From: JADCCX01 sp031373545
GTDB taxonomy: Bacteria > Pseudomonadota > Alphaproteobacteria > Rhizobiales > Beijerinckiaceae
Direction: 5' to 3'
Assembly (NCBI GenBank): GCA_031373545.1
Contig: JANMMT010000184.1
Coordinates: 1 to 52,574, forward strand
DNA: 52,574 nt
Shown here: positions 42,806 to 52,201 of the stretch, one piece after another
How positions within the stretch are numbered: the first letter of the stretch is position 1
Layout: each line of letters opens with the position of its first letter
Program-made: the position numbers and the translations under genes
The notes under the pieces: generated by a model
What the model was told of the DNA's origin: nothing
The model's input: the letters and a program-made list of their open reading frames with translations, nothing else
Database searches by the model: none

Positions 42806-43581
42806 ACAGAGCGTTCACCACCCGCGCGGATGAAATCGAGGATCTCGTGTATCAGCGGATGCGATTCAAACCCCTCCGCCACATCTTCCACGCGCTCGAG
42901 CAATGTGCCTTCTGCCGCAAACAGCAGACGATAGGCCCGCCGCAGCTCATGAATTTCCTCGCGTGAAAACCCGCGCCGCTTGAGGCCGATGATGTTCAGG
43001 CCAGACAGATGCGCCTCGCGGTTGGATGTGGCGGCCATGCCGTAGGGGATCACATCATTGGCGACGCCCGACTGCGCACCCACGAACGCATGATCACCGA
43101 TGCGGACGTACTGGTGCGCCCCCGCGCCGCCACCCATGATGACATGGTTGCCGATGGTGCAATGGCCGGCCATCATCACGTTGTTGGAAAAAATCACGCC
43201 ATTGCCGATGCGGCAGTCATGCGCGACATGGGAATTGGCCAGAAACACGCACCGATCCCCCACGATGGTGGTCATGATCCCACCCTCCGTGCCCGGGTTC
43301 ATCGTGACGCCTTCACGGATCATGCAATCCGCGCCGATCACCAAGGTTGAGGCCTCGCCCTTGTATTTCAGATCCTGCGGTTCATGCCCCAGCGATGCAA
43401 AGGGAAACACCTTCGTGCGCTCGCCGATGGTGGTATGGCCGGCGACCGCCACATGGCTGACAAGCGTCACGCCATCGCCCAGCGTGACATGAGGGCCCAC
43501 CACGCAGAAAGGCCCGATGGTCACGCCCGCGCCAATCTTGGCGGCGGCATCCACGGCAGCCATGGGATGAATGCTGGTCAA
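42781..43581 (-). CDS. lpxA: UDP-N-acetylglucosamine O-acyltransferase
   Basis: A 266-residue left-handed beta-helix acyltransferase, the first step of lipid A synthesis. Hexapeptide repeats run from about residue 8 to 185, with the catalytic His in ANSHVAHDCRIG and the Gly-rich MGGGAGAHQYVRIG segment. The C-terminal helical domain carries GLKRRGFSREEIHELRRAY. The TTG at 43581 is preferred because AAGGAG lies seven bases upstream; an earlier TTG at 43605 lies before that site. It follows fabZ by 36 bases. Confidence 0.95.
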   Translation of the reverse strand: MTSIHPMAAVDAAAKIGAGVTIGPFCVVGPHVTLGDGVTLVSHVAVAGHTTIGERTKVFPFASLGHEPQDLKYKGEASTLVIGADCMIREGVTMNPGTEGGIMTTIVGDRCVFLANSHVAHDCRIGNGVIFSNNVMMAGHCTIGNHVIMGGGAGAHQYVRIGDHAFVGAQSGVANDVIPYGMAATSNREAHLSGLNIIGLKRRGFSREEIHELRRAYRLLFAAEGTLLERVEDVAEGFESHPLIHEILDFIRAGGERSVCQPKISD

Positions 43582-43617
43582 TGAAAAGCTCCTTGTGAGC
43601 GCCAACCGGTGCTCGGC

Positions 43618-44109
43618 TCAGACCGCGGGTGCATCTTCGGCAATGATCATGGCGCCAAGTTCGGCTTCGGCGCAAACAACGCCGGCGACTTTTGCCACGC
43701 CGCGGAACCACCACATGTTCTTGCGGCGGTTGATCAAGCTCATGTGATACTCCAGCACGTCACCGGGCACGACAGGCTTGCGGAACTTCGCCTTGTCGAC
43801 TGTCATGAAATACACCATCTTGGCGCGCGATCCCGCCACGCCGGAATGCAAGGCCACGCAGCCGGCGGCTTGCGCCATTCCCTCGATGATCATGACGCCT
43901 GGCAGGATAGGCTGGCCCGGAAAATGCCCCTGAAACTGCGGTTCGTTGGCCGTGACACACTTGATGCCGATGCAGGATTCGCCCGCCTTGATCTCCACGA
44001 TGCGGTCGACGAGCAGAAAGGGATAGCGATGCGGCAACAGATGCATGATGCGCTGGATATCGATCGTATCCATGCTCGTACCCATGGTTGCCGGTGTCGC
44101 CTGATCCAT
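43618..44109 (-). CDS. fabZ: 3-hydroxyacyl-[acyl-carrier-protein] dehydratase FabZ
   Basis: A 163-residue hot-dog-fold dehydratase of fatty acid elongation. The conserved LLPHRYPFLLVDRI, the active-site segment FQGHFPGQPILPGV with catalytic His, and the following Glu in IIEGMAQAAG identify it. It competes with LpxA for 3-hydroxyacyl-ACP, which explains its position between lpxD and lpxA. The extra 12 N-terminal residues before DTIDIQRIM are of doubtful reality (an ATG at residue 9 or 13 is possible). Confidence 0.96.
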   Translation of the reverse strand: MDQATPATMGTSMDTIDIQRIMHLLPHRYPFLLVDRIVEIKAGESCIGIKCVTANEPQFQGHFPGQPILPGVMIIEGMAQAAGCVALHSGVAGSRAKMVYFMTVDKAKFRKPVVPGDVLEYHMSLINRRKNMWWFRGVAKVAGVVCAEAELGAMIIAEDAPAV

Positions 44110-44112
44110 GCT

Positions 44113-45198
44113 TCAGCCCTGTCCTTCGCCGCTTGTTCCCACCGGTGTTTTGTTTGCCGAGTTATGCTGGCGGGTCAACCGCTCCAGCGCCGCCATCTCG
44201 CGGAAAACCTCCTTGATCGGCTTGGCGGGCACGCCGCCCCAGCGTTCTCCGGGTGGGACATCACGCCCGACCGCGCTCTTGGCGGCAATCTGCGCCCCCA
44301 TGCCGACGGTGGCATGACCGATGACACCGGCCTGACCACCGATCACCACAAAATCCTGCAAGATCGAGCTGCCCGCCAGCGCCACCTGGGCAACGATCAC
44401 ACAATGGCGCCCGATGATGACATTATGGGCGATCTGCGCCTGATTGTCGATTTTCGTGCCCTCGCCCACCACCGTGTCGCGGTTCATGCCCCGGTCGATG
44501 CAGGTGGCGGCACCAATCTCCACATCATCCTGAATGATCACGCGGCCGACCTGTGGCACCTTGAGATGCCCTTTCGGACCCATGGCGAAGCCGAACCCAT
44601 CCTGCCCGATGCACGCGCCTGCATGGACAATGACGCGGTTGCCCAGATGCGCGTGTGTGATGCTCGCATTGGGACCAACCGCGCAGTCCCGGCCCAATGT
44701 CACGCCAGGGCCAATGACCGCATGCGCGCACAAGACCGTGCCGCTGCCGATTTGCGCGCCTGCACCAACAACGACGCCGGGATCGATGATGACTCCCGCT
44801 TCCAGCCGCGCTTCGGGGTGGATGAACGCGCCTGCGGAAATACCGGTGGCGCCGAACAGCGATTGCGGGCGCATCGAAGTGGGGAAAAACGCCGCCGCGA
44901 TGCGCGCGAACACGCGGTAGGGATCGTTGACGACAAGCTTCACACTGGCTTCGGCAACCTTGGGGGCGTGACGCGGCCCAACAATCACCAGGCCCGCAGC
45001 CGTACGCCCGGCCTGATCGACATACTGCGCATTTTCGAGGAACGAGACATCGTTGCTGCCGGCGCTGTCGAGTGGCCCGATGCCTGAAAAGACACGCGCA
45101 GCATCGGTGCCGTCAGGAACGCCGACTCCCGCAAGCTCAGCGATTGGCGCCAGGCTCAAGGGCTCAGGCGCACGGAAGAAAGATGAGGAATTTGCCAT
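44113..45198 (-). CDS. lpxD: UDP-3-O-acylglucosamine N-acyltransferase
   Basis: A 361-residue beta-helix acyltransferase adding the second acyl chain in lipid A synthesis. The N-terminal uridine-binding domain (to about 110) includes ISDV-like SNDVSFLENAQYV. The left-handed helix contains many hexapeptides (IHPEARLEAGVIIDPG). The catalytic His is in IDNQAQIAHNVIIG, with QDGFGFAMGPKGHLKVPQ as the usual loop, and the C-terminal helix (KEVFREMAALERLTRQ) is present. It is spaced three bases from fabZ and 45 from bamA, with a hairpin in the latter gap. Confidence 0.96.
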   Translation of the reverse strand: MANSSSFFRAPEPLSLAPIAELAGVGVPDGTDAARVFSGIGPLDSAGSNDVSFLENAQYVDQAGRTAAGLVIVGPRHAPKVAEASVKLVVNDPYRVFARIAAAFFPTSMRPQSLFGATGISAGAFIHPEARLEAGVIIDPGVVVGAGAQIGSGTVLCAHAVIGPGVTLGRDCAVGPNASITHAHLGNRVIVHAGACIGQDGFGFAMGPKGHLKVPQVGRVIIQDDVEIGAATCIDRGMNRDTVVGEGTKIDNQAQIAHNVIIGRHCVIVAQVALAGSSILQDFVVIGGQAGVIGHATVGMGAQIAAKSAVGRDVPPGERWGGVPAKPIKEVFREMAALERLTRQHNSANKTPVGTSGEGQG

Positions 45199-45206
45199 AA
45201 ACGACT

Positions 45207-45231
45207 GCGGCCCCGGATCAACCGGAGCCGC
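45207..45231 (-). other. Strong intercistronic hairpin between bamA and lpxD
   Basis: GCGGCCCCGG (45207-45216) pairs with CCGGAGCCGC (45222-45231), ten pairs including one G-T, loop of five. On the minus-strand message it lies directly after the bamA stop and is followed only by a short TTT, so it is a poor terminator. It more likely slows RNA decay or partly attenuates. Confidence 0.5.
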
Positions 45232-45243
45232 AAAGCCTTTCGA

Positions 45244-47709
45244 TCAGAAGCGTCCGCCGCCGGAGAAGCGGAAGAGCTGCGTGCGGTCGTACTTGTCCTT
45301 GGTGATGGCCTGCGCAAAGTCAAAGCGCACCGGACCCAGGGGCGACTGCCAGAGAATGCCGACACCCACCGAGGAGCGAATGGTGGTGTTGTCGACCACG
45401 GACAAGCAGGTCCCCTGCGTCAGGACGTTGATCGGACCGACACAGCCAGGCCCCGCAACACCCACGACACGATCACCGATGCGCCCGAAATTGCGACTGC
45501 CTTCATAATTGAACACCGTACCGGCATCGGCGAAGACCGCACCGCGCAGACCGATTTCTTTGGGCAGACCCCAGATCGGGAACTGCATTTCGGCACTCAC
45601 GCCTGCATAGCTCGTGCCACCCAGCGAACCGGATTTGGTGTCGTAGGAGATGTCACGCGGGCCAATGCCCGAGGGTGCAAAACCACGCACGAGCGACGGT
45701 CCGGGGTTGAAATGGTCTGTCAGGCGCAGATTTTCGCCGCCAAAGCCGACGATCTGACCGCCTTGCGCCTTCAACAACCCGATCACATCATCCCAGATCG
45801 GATAGTAATAACGCACTTCCGCCGTGGCGCGCAGGAAACGGGCGTCGCCGCCCAAACCGGCCACTTCCGGACGGAATTCGACAAGCAAGCCATTGGTCGG
45901 GTTCTTGGCATCATCGAGCGTGCTGTAGATGAAATTGACACCCAGCGACGACGTGATGCGTGAGCCCTTCGATTCCTTCACGGCCAGCGAAGCCTCGCCA
46001 TTGGTCAAGCAGTTGTTGAAGATCGTCGCTGGCAGGGCGCCCGCCGTTCCCGGTGTAAACCCGGGAATGGGAGCCGTACAATCGTTGAACGGATCCTTGT
46101 ACGTGTTGGGCACGTCAATCTTCGTTTGGAACAGCGAATACCGCACGCCGATCGTCAGTTCTTCCGTCACAGGAAGACCGAAACGGATGGCACCGCCGGT
46201 TGTGCGGCTGGTGTAGCGCGAGGTGTTCTTCTGATCCGAGTACTTGGTGAAGATGTCGAAGCCTGCCGACAGGCGGTAATCGAGGAAATAAGGCTCAGTG
46301 AACGAGAATTCGGCGCTGTTGGATTTCTGGCCGAACGAGCCACCCAAGCGCACGAACTGACCGCGGCCGAGGAAGTTCGATTCTTGGATCGAGACCTCAC
46401 CCAGGAAGCCATCGTTCGTCGAGAACCCGCCGCCGATCTGGAACTGCCCGGTGGGCTGATCTTCCACATCCACATTGAGGACGACACGATCGGGACTGGA
46501 ACCGGGCTCCTGCGTGATCTTGACGTTCTTGAAGTAGGCCAAAGACTTGAGGCGACGTTCGGCACGGTCGACCAGCGCCCGGTTGTACGCATCCCCCTCG
46601 CCCAGATCGAACTCGCGGCGGATCACATAATCACGCGTGCGGGTGTTGCCACGCACATTGATGCGCTCGACATAAACGCGTGCGCCTTCGTCGGCCGTGT
46701 ATCCGAGATTGACGGTGCGGCTGCCTGGATCACGGTCACCGCGCGGGCGCACCTGCACGAAGGGCTGTCCGCGGCGGGCGGCGTCAATCGTCACGGCTTC
46801 CACAGATTTCTCGACCGCCTCGGCGTTATACACGGAGCCCGGCGTGGTCAGGATGCGACGGCGCATCTGCGCGGCGTCGACGACGGGAATGCGGGACTCG
46901 GCATCAACAGTGCCCACGCGGTACTGGTCGCCCTCATCCACCGTGATGGTGATGACATAGGCGCGGCGGGCATCATCGTAGATCGCCTCGGAATTCACGA
47001 CACGGAAGTCGATGTAGCCGTTCTTGAGATAGTGCCGGCGGATCGCGTCCACATCGGTGGCCAGACGGTCCGGGTCATAAACATCCGATGATTTCAGGAA
47101 GCTGAGGAGGTTCGACTCCGTCATCTGCATCAGGTTCTTCAGGCGCCACGCACCAAAAGCGCGGTTGCCGACAAAGTTGATGGAGTAAATGCCGGTCTTG
47201 GAACCCTCGACGATGTTGAAGATCACATTCACGCGGCCGTTTTCGCCCACTTCGGTCGCAGCGTTGACGGTAGCGTCGCTGCGCCCGATGCGGCGATAGA
47301 TTTCCAGAATGCGCTGCACGTCGCCGTCGACCATGGCGCGGCTGAAGGGCCCGCGCGATTTGGTCTGCAGTTCAGGGAAAAGCTGATCCGATTTCACGCG
47401 GCTGTTGCCGGTCAGCGTCACGCGGTTGACGATGGAATTCTCGCTCACCCGAACGACCAGGCTGCCGCCCGCACGCGACACGCGCACATCGGAAAACTGG
47501 CCAGAGCTGTACATGGCCTTCACGGCCCGGTCGATCCCGGCCTGGTCGCTCGACTCGCCGGCAAAATAGGAGCGCACCGTTTCTGCATCCACGCGCTGGT
47601 TGCCCTGCACCGTGATGGACTGGGCAAAGGCTGGAAACGCAATCATCGCCGAGAGCACCAGACCACCGGTCAGACGGGCAAGACGTTGGCTATGTGTCAT
47701 CGTCATCAA
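45244..47709 (-). CDS. bamA: Outer membrane protein assembly factor BamA
   Basis: An 821-residue Omp85 protein that inserts beta-barrels into the outer membrane. The signal peptide ends at about residue 30 (PAFAQ). Five POTRA domains follow (about 30-430), for example VQGNQRVDAETVRSYF and INVRGNTRTRDYVIRREFDLGEGD. The C-terminal 16-strand barrel carries the conserved surface-loop/lid motif VRGF (SLVRGFAPSGIGPRD) and ends in an aromatic residue (FSGGGRF), the usual barrel-insertion signal. It sits after rseP, whose product in turn controls envelope stress. A 166-base gap upstream may contain a separate promoter. Confidence 0.97.
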   Translation of the reverse strand: MMTMTHSQRLARLTGGLVLSAMIAFPAFAQSITVQGNQRVDAETVRSYFAGESSDQAGIDRAVKAMYSSGQFSDVRVSRAGGSLVVRVSENSIVNRVTLTGNSRVKSDQLFPELQTKSRGPFSRAMVDGDVQRILEIYRRIGRSDATVNAATEVGENGRVNVIFNIVEGSKTGIYSINFVGNRAFGAWRLKNLMQMTESNLLSFLKSSDVYDPDRLATDVDAIRRHYLKNGYIDFRVVNSEAIYDDARRAYVITITVDEGDQYRVGTVDAESRIPVVDAAQMRRRILTTPGSVYNAEAVEKSVEAVTIDAARRGQPFVQVRPRGDRDPGSRTVNLGYTADEGARVYVERINVRGNTRTRDYVIRREFDLGEGDAYNRALVDRAERRLKSLAYFKNVKITQEPGSSPDRVVLNVDVEDQPTGQFQIGGGFSTNDGFLGEVSIQESNFLGRGQFVRLGGSFGQKSNSAEFSFTEPYFLDYRLSAGFDIFTKYSDQKNTSRYTSRTTGGAIRFGLPVTEELTIGVRYSLFQTKIDVPNTYKDPFNDCTAPIPGFTPGTAGALPATIFNNCLTNGEASLAVKESKGSRITSSLGVNFIYSTLDDAKNPTNGLLVEFRPEVAGLGGDARFLRATAEVRYYYPIWDDVIGLLKAQGGQIVGFGGENLRLTDHFNPGPSLVRGFAPSGIGPRDISYDTKSGSLGGTSYAGVSAEMQFPIWGLPKEIGLRGAVFADAGTVFNYEGSRNFGRIGDRVVGVAGPGCVGPINVLTQGTCLSVVDNTTIRSSVGVGILWQSPLGPVRFDFAQAITKDKYDRTQLFRFSGGGRF

Positions 47710-47875
47710 TTCGCTCGCATCTCTAAAATCCCCGCACTGGGAATCACAGGTCGCTCATCACGGCCCGTCTCGTTGATCTTCGCTTCTAACCAAACTCTTA
47801 CCCAAAGCAAACCGGGTTTAGATAAACTCGTTTGAAATTCGTTATCCGTGTCCATCCGGCAACGCTCAAACTGAC

Positions 47876-49021
47876 TCATAATGAAACGAGGTGGACGATG
47901 TCATTCCACGTTGCGAGCACCATGAGGCCAATCACGAGGGCAAAACCAACCCGGTAACCATATTCCATGTGTTTTTCAGAGAGGGGGCGGCGGAAGACCG
48001 CTTCCCACGCATAAAACATGAGATGCCCGCCATCGAGCAGCGGGATCGGGAACAGATTGAGCAGACCGATGGAGACAGACATCACGGCGGTCAACGCCAG
48101 CAGGCCCACGAAACCATCGCTTTTCGTCACCTCGCCCGAGGCCTGACCGATGCGCAGAATGCCGCTGAGCTGATCGGTCGACTCGCGCCCCGTGATCAGC
48201 TTGCCGAGATAGTTCATCGTGCGCTCGACAATGAACCAGGACTCGGCAGCGCCGTGGCCGATTGCTTCGAGCGGGCCATAATACTCACGCGTGACATAGG
48301 ATGGATCACCACCGCCGCGAATGCCGATCTGTCCCACGCGCGTTACGCCGAGGCGGTTCTTGATCTCGCGCAACGCCGGAGTGGCGCTGAGCGTCACGCG
48401 CTCGCCTGCCCGCTCGACCACGATGGAGAGCGGCACACCGGGGCTGGCGCTGACAAAGCGCTGCATGCCCTCGAATGTGCGGATCGGATCGCCATTGATC
48501 GCGAGAATACGGTCGCCGCGCTGGAAACCGGCCTTCTCAGCCACGGAGTTCTCCACGACGCCGCCCACATAGGGCTGCACGACCACGCGCCCGAAGAAGA
48601 TGGCGATGCCGGCAAACAACACGATGGCCAGGATGAAATTGGCCACCGGTCCCGCCACCACGACAGCAGCGCGTTGCCACAGGGGCTTGAGAGGGAAACT
48701 GACGCGGCGCTCCGCCTCCGACATCGCAGCCAGTTTGTCCTGGTCCGCGACGCTGGCGGCGTTCAGATCACCAAAGAACTTGACGTAACCGCCCAGAGGC
48801 ACCGCCGAAAGGCGCCAGCGCGTGCCGTGCTTGTCGTTGAAACCCCAGATTTCAGGGCCGAACCCGAGTGAAAACGTTTCGACCTTGACGCCGCACCAGC
48901 GACCGACAAGAAAATGGCCGAGTTCGTGAATGAACACGACCACGCACAGCAGGAACAGGAACGGGCCGGCATAGGCCAAGGCGTTCCAGACATTGGAACC
49001 CATTGCTGCAAGAAAATCCAT
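47876..49021 (-). CDS. rseP: RIP metalloprotease RseP (site-2 protease)
   Basis: A 381-residue inner-membrane zinc protease that cleaves transmembrane segments, notably of anti-sigma factors, after a first cut. The zinc motif HELGH is at residues 32-36 in helix 1. A PDZ domain (about 145-225) contains VENSVAEKAGFQRGDRILAINGD, and the second active-site motif IPLLDGGHL lies in helix 3. One PDZ domain rather than the two in E. coli is normal for the group. In relatives dxr usually precedes it; here cdsA is the next gene upstream (129 bases). Confidence 0.96.
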   Translation of the reverse strand: MDFLAAMGSNVWNALAYAGPFLFLLCVVVFIHELGHFLVGRWCGVKVETFSLGFGPEIWGFNDKHGTRWRLSAVPLGGYVKFFGDLNAASVADQDKLAAMSEAERRVSFPLKPLWQRAAVVVAGPVANFILAIVLFAGIAIFFGRVVVQPYVGGVVENSVAEKAGFQRGDRILAINGDPIRTFEGMQRFVSASPGVPLSIVVERAGERVTLSATPALREIKNRLGVTRVGQIGIRGGGDPSYVTREYYGPLEAIGHGAAESWFIVERTMNYLGKLITGRESTDQLSGILRIGQASGEVTKSDGFVGLLALTAVMSVSIGLLNLFPIPLLDGGHLMFYAWEAVFRRPLSEKHMEYGYRVGFALVIGLMVLATWNDIVHLVSL

Positions 49022-49150
49022 ACCACCCTCAAGAGAACGTCAAACGCCGCCGCAGTGCCCCCGGACGCCGTGATTTACCAACACCCATACGCGCTTTGGT
49101 TGCAGATGGCGACCTTCACCACGCCATTATGACTAAAAATGGTCAATGCC

Positions 49151-50011
49151 TCAGCCGCCCGCCCGTAAGCCGACAGAAAGCAAACCGCCCGGTATGTCCA
49201 GAAAGCCGCCCTGGAAGGCACCCACCCCAGCGGCCAGCACGACGGCAAAGATGAAACCATCGAGGCGGTCCATGAAACCGCCGTGGCCGGGTATGAAATG
49301 GCTCGAGTCCTTCACGTCATACCGGCGTTTCACGGCAGACTCGAACAGATCACCCATCTGCGATGCCATCGAAAGCAGGCCCGCCAGCAGCACGAACGAC
49401 CAGCGCCAGCCGTAGCCTGCCGCCAGCAGCACGGCGCAGCCCAGAATCACAGCCGCAACAAGACCGCCGACCGCCCCGGACCAGGTCTTCTTCGGGCTCA
49501 CGCGTGGCCAGAGCTTGGGCCCGCCCAGCGCCTTGCCGGTGAAATACGCTATGACATCCGTTCCCCAGACGATGGCGAAGAGCCAGAAGATCACGACCAT
49601 GCCTGTGGCGGAATTTCCCCGGCACAAGATGACGCTGGCGCCGAGCATTGCGGCATAAACGCCGCCAAGGGCTGCAGCCGTCCTGATCGGTGCCGGTGCC
49701 GCTGCCCCCGCCAGCGCGGCCACGACCAGCCCAAGGGCCAAGAGCGCTCCATGTTCAGTCAACGCGCCGGCACAGGCGAGCAGGACCCCGGCAAGTGCCA
49801 GGCCGAGCCGGGCAGGATAAGCCTGGGAGCCAATCAGCTTCTGCCATTCGTATGCCACTGCCAGTGCAGCAAAGATCCAGAAAACCGCGAACGTGCTTCC
49901 CCCCACCATGTTGGTGGCGATGGCGACCGCCGCCATCACAACGCCGGCCAGGACACGCTGCTTGAGTTCGGATGAAACGGGGCGTGATGGACCGGGCTCG
50001 GCGTTGCTCAT
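49151..50011 (-). CDS. cdsA: Phosphatidate cytidylyltransferase
   Basis: A 286-residue integral membrane enzyme making CDP-diacylglycerol for phospholipid synthesis. About eight helices are predicted. The CDP-diglyceride synthase signature with Mg2+-binding Asp is visible as GTDVIAYFTGKALGG through SPKKTWSGAVGG, and the later GDLFESAVKRRYDVKDSSHF and GHGGFMDRLD segments are diagnostic. Its start overlaps the uppS stop by four bases. The gene is followed by 129 non-coding bases and then rseP. Confidence 0.96.
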   Translation of the reverse strand: MSNAEPGPSRPVSSELKQRVLAGVVMAAVAIATNMVGGSTFAVFWIFAALAVAYEWQKLIGSQAYPARLGLALAGVLLACAGALTEHGALLALGLVVAALAGAAAPAPIRTAAALGGVYAAMLGASVILCRGNSATGMVVIFWLFAIVWGTDVIAYFTGKALGGPKLWPRVSPKKTWSGAVGGLVAAVILGCAVLLAAGYGWRWSFVLLAGLLSMASQMGDLFESAVKRRYDVKDSSHFIPGHGGFMDRLDGFIFAVVLAAGVGAFQGGFLDIPGGLLSVGLRAGG

Positions 50012-50781
50012 CGGGCTTGGCCCGTGCCGCCATACCGGCGCTCACGGCCACCATAGGCCGCGATGGCCTCCTCGAGATGCGCGCGGCCGAAATCCGGCCA
50101 GAGGACGGGCAGAAACACCAGCTCGGCATAAGCAATCTGCCAGAGCAGGAAGTTCGAAATGCGCTGCTCGCCAGATGTGCGAATGAGAAGATCGGGGTCG
50201 GGTGTATCGGGCGATGACAGATACATGGCGAACCGCTCCACGGTCACCGCGTCGGGAGAAAGCGTTCCCTCCGCCACCTCGCGGGCCATCGCCTGCGCCG
50301 CACGGGCGATCTCCTGCCGCGCCCCGTAGTTGAAGGCGATGAGCAGGCGGAGGCCGGTGTTGTCCTGCGTGAGCGTCTCGGCTTCCTGCAGCAGCGATCG
50401 GAGGTCATCCGCGATTCCCTCCCGGCTGCCGATGATCGTGACGCGCACGTTCTTCTCATGCAGGCTGGCAAGATCATGGCGTATGAAGCGCCGCAGAAGG
50501 CCCATCAGATCCGTGACCTCCGCGACGGGCCGCGACCAGTTTTCAGTCGAGAACGCGTAGAGTGTCAGGTAGCGTATGCCCAACTCGATCGACGCTTTGA
50601 CCGTGCGCCGCACCGCTTCCACACCCCGCCGATGCCCTTCGAGACGGGGAAAACCGCGTCGCTTGGCCCATCGCCCGTTTCCATCCATGATGATGGCGAC
50701 ATGGCGCGGAATCTCGCCCAGGCCGCCCTCGGTGAGTGGCTCGGTCTGTGCTCCGGCGCGGGCGGGCATGCCAGACATCAT
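50008..50781 (-). CDS. uppS: Isoprenyl (undecaprenyl) diphosphate synthase
   Basis: A 257-residue cis-prenyltransferase producing the C55 carrier lipid for peptidoglycan and LPS O-antigen. Motifs: HVAIIMDGNGRWAKRRGFPR with catalytic Asp, GHRRGVEAVRRTV, YLTLYAFSTENWSRP, and the C-terminal DLLIRTSGEQRISNFLLWQ, which binds IPP and Mg2+. It touches frr by one base at its start (ATG shares the frr stop) and overlaps cdsA. About 20 extra N-terminal residues precede the conserved part. Confidence 0.97.
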   Translation of the reverse strand: MMSGMPARAGAQTEPLTEGGLGEIPRHVAIIMDGNGRWAKRRGFPRLEGHRRGVEAVRRTVKASIELGIRYLTLYAFSTENWSRPVAEVTDLMGLLRRFIRHDLASLHEKNVRVTIIGSREGIADDLRSLLQEAETLTQDNTGLRLLIAFNYGARQEIARAAQAMAREVAEGTLSPDAVTVERFAMYLSSPDTPDPDLLIRTSGEQRISNFLLWQIAYAELVFLPVLWPDFGRAHLEEAIAAYGGRERRYGGTGQAR

Positions 50782-51341
50782 CAGACCTGCATGATTTCTT
50801 TTTCCTTGCCGGCCAGAAGAGCGTCGATGTCGATGATGGCCTGATCCGTGGCTTTCTGCACCTGATCGCTCTGGCGCGCGACCTCGTCCTCGCTGACGTG
50901 GCCCTCTTTTTCGAGTTTTTTCAAAAGGTCCATACCATCGCGGCGCACATGGCGCACGGCCACCTTACCGGCTTCAGCGTATTTGTGGGCCACTTTCACC
51001 ATCTCCTGACGCCGCTGTTGCGTCATCTCGGGCACACGCAGGCGGATCACCTGCCCCTCTGTCTGGGGGGTCATCCCAAGATCGGATTTGAGGAGCGCCT
51101 GCTCGACAGCCTTCACCATCGATTTATCCCAGACCTGAACCGACAGGAGCCGCGCCTCCGGCACCGATACAGTTGCGACCTGATTGAGCGGCAGCATCGC
51201 GCCATAGGCATCGATCTCGATCGGATCGAGCAGATTGGATGACGCCCGGCCCGTGCGCAGCGATGCGAAATCCTGCTTCAACGCGGCCTGTGCGCCCTGC
51301 ATGCGCCGCTTGAGGTCGTTGAGATCAAAAGTTGCCGCCAT
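50781..51341 (-). CDS. frr: Ribosome recycling factor
   Basis: A 186-residue translation factor that, with EF-G, splits post-termination ribosomes. The conserved LRTGRASSNLLDPIEIDAYG, LNQVATVSVPEARLLSVQVW and VRHVRRDGMDLLKKLEKEGH segments mark domains I and II of the tRNA-like fold. Length is typical (185-187). It starts 12 bases after pyrH and is coupled to uppS by a one-base overlap. Confidence 0.98.
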   Translation of the reverse strand: MAATFDLNDLKRRMQGAQAALKQDFASLRTGRASSNLLDPIEIDAYGAMLPLNQVATVSVPEARLLSVQVWDKSMVKAVEQALLKSDLGMTPQTEGQVIRLRVPEMTQQRRQEMVKVAHKYAEAGKVAVRHVRRDGMDLLKKLEKEGHVSEDEVARQSDQVQKATDQAIIDIDALLAGKEKEIMQV

Positions 51342-51353
51342 ATCCTGCTCCGT

Positions 51354-52070
51354 TCAAACTACCGGCACCACATGTGTGGCGCGTCCCTCCCCGGCAAGAA
51401 CCCGGCTGATGGCGCGCTCTTCCTTGATCGAGAACACGATTATCGGCAAGGCATTCTCGCGGGCAAGTGCGAAAGCTGCCGTATCCATCACGCCAAGCCC
51501 TTTCACGATTGCATCGTCGTGGGTCAGACGCTCGTAGCGCGTGGCACCCGGATCCTTGCGAGGATCGGCGCTGTAGACGCCGTCCACATTCGTGGCTTTC
51601 AATACGGCTGCGCAGCCCAGCTCAGCTCCGCGCAAGGCTGCCGCGCTGTCAGTCGTGAAAAAGGGCTGGCCCGTTCCACCGCCGAGCACGACGACCTGAC
51701 CGGCCTCCAGCGCCGCCATGGCATCGCGGCGATAATACGTCGCGCAAAAACTCGGAATCGGATCCGCCGACATGGCTATGGCGGGCTGCCCTGCGGCAGA
51801 GATGGCATCGGCCAGCGCCAGTGCGTTCATGATCGTCGCCAGGCGACCCAAAGAATCACCGGTGTGGCGCGCAATGCCTTGTTCAAGCCCCTGCAGGCCC
51901 CGAAAAATATTGCCTCCTCCGACGACGACGGCGATCTGCCTCGTGCTGGCGGCTTCGGCGATGTCGCGGGCGATGCGGGTGAGGGTTGCAGGTTCCAGCC
52001 CAAAGCCCTGGTCGCCCATCAGGGCCTCGCCCGAGACCTTTACCAGAAACCGGTCGGGGTGCTTTGCCAT
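51354..52070 (-). CDS. pyrH: Uridylate kinase
   Basis: A 238-residue UMP kinase of the amino-acid-kinase fold, making UDP from UMP. The phosphate-binding FLVKVSGEAL, GGGNIFRG, MSADPIPSF and the C-terminal VFSIKEERAISRVLAGE are visible. ATG 52070 with GAAGG upstream is chosen; the frame continues 19 codons further without homology. It follows tsf after 131 bases that contain a terminator. Confidence 0.97.
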   Translation of the reverse strand: MAKHPDRFLVKVSGEALMGDQGFGLEPATLTRIARDIAEAASTRQIAVVVGGGNIFRGLQGLEQGIARHTGDSLGRLATIMNALALADAISAAGQPAIAMSADPIPSFCATYYRRDAMAALEAGQVVVLGGGTGQPFFTTDSAAALRGAELGCAAVLKATNVDGVYSADPRKDPGATRYERLTHDDAIVKGLGVMDTAAFALARENALPIIVFSIKEERAISRVLAGEGRATHVVPVV

Positions 52071-52151
52071 GGGGCCTTCAACCTGAAACACGGATGATGA
52101 ACGAAATGGGAAGAGGGTTCGACTCACGCAGGCACAAGACGCCCGGCAAGC

Positions 52152-52176
52152 AAAAGGGCGGATAGATCATCCGCCC
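52152..52176 (-). terminator. Rho-independent terminator after tsf
   Basis: GGGCGGAT (52156-52163) and ATCCGCCC (52169-52176) form an eight-pair stem with a five-base loop. On the minus strand the stem is followed by TTTT (52155-52152). It lies 25 bases downstream of the tsf stop, so pyrH probably has its own promoter in the remaining 80 bases. Confidence 0.8.
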
Positions 52177-52201
52177 CCGCTTCACAATCCTCTTTGCAGT
52201 C

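Noticed and set aside
43609..45087. 492-codon plus-strand frame opposite fabZ and lpxD
   Set aside because: Asp/His/Arg-rich shadow of hexapeptide-repeat coding sequence.
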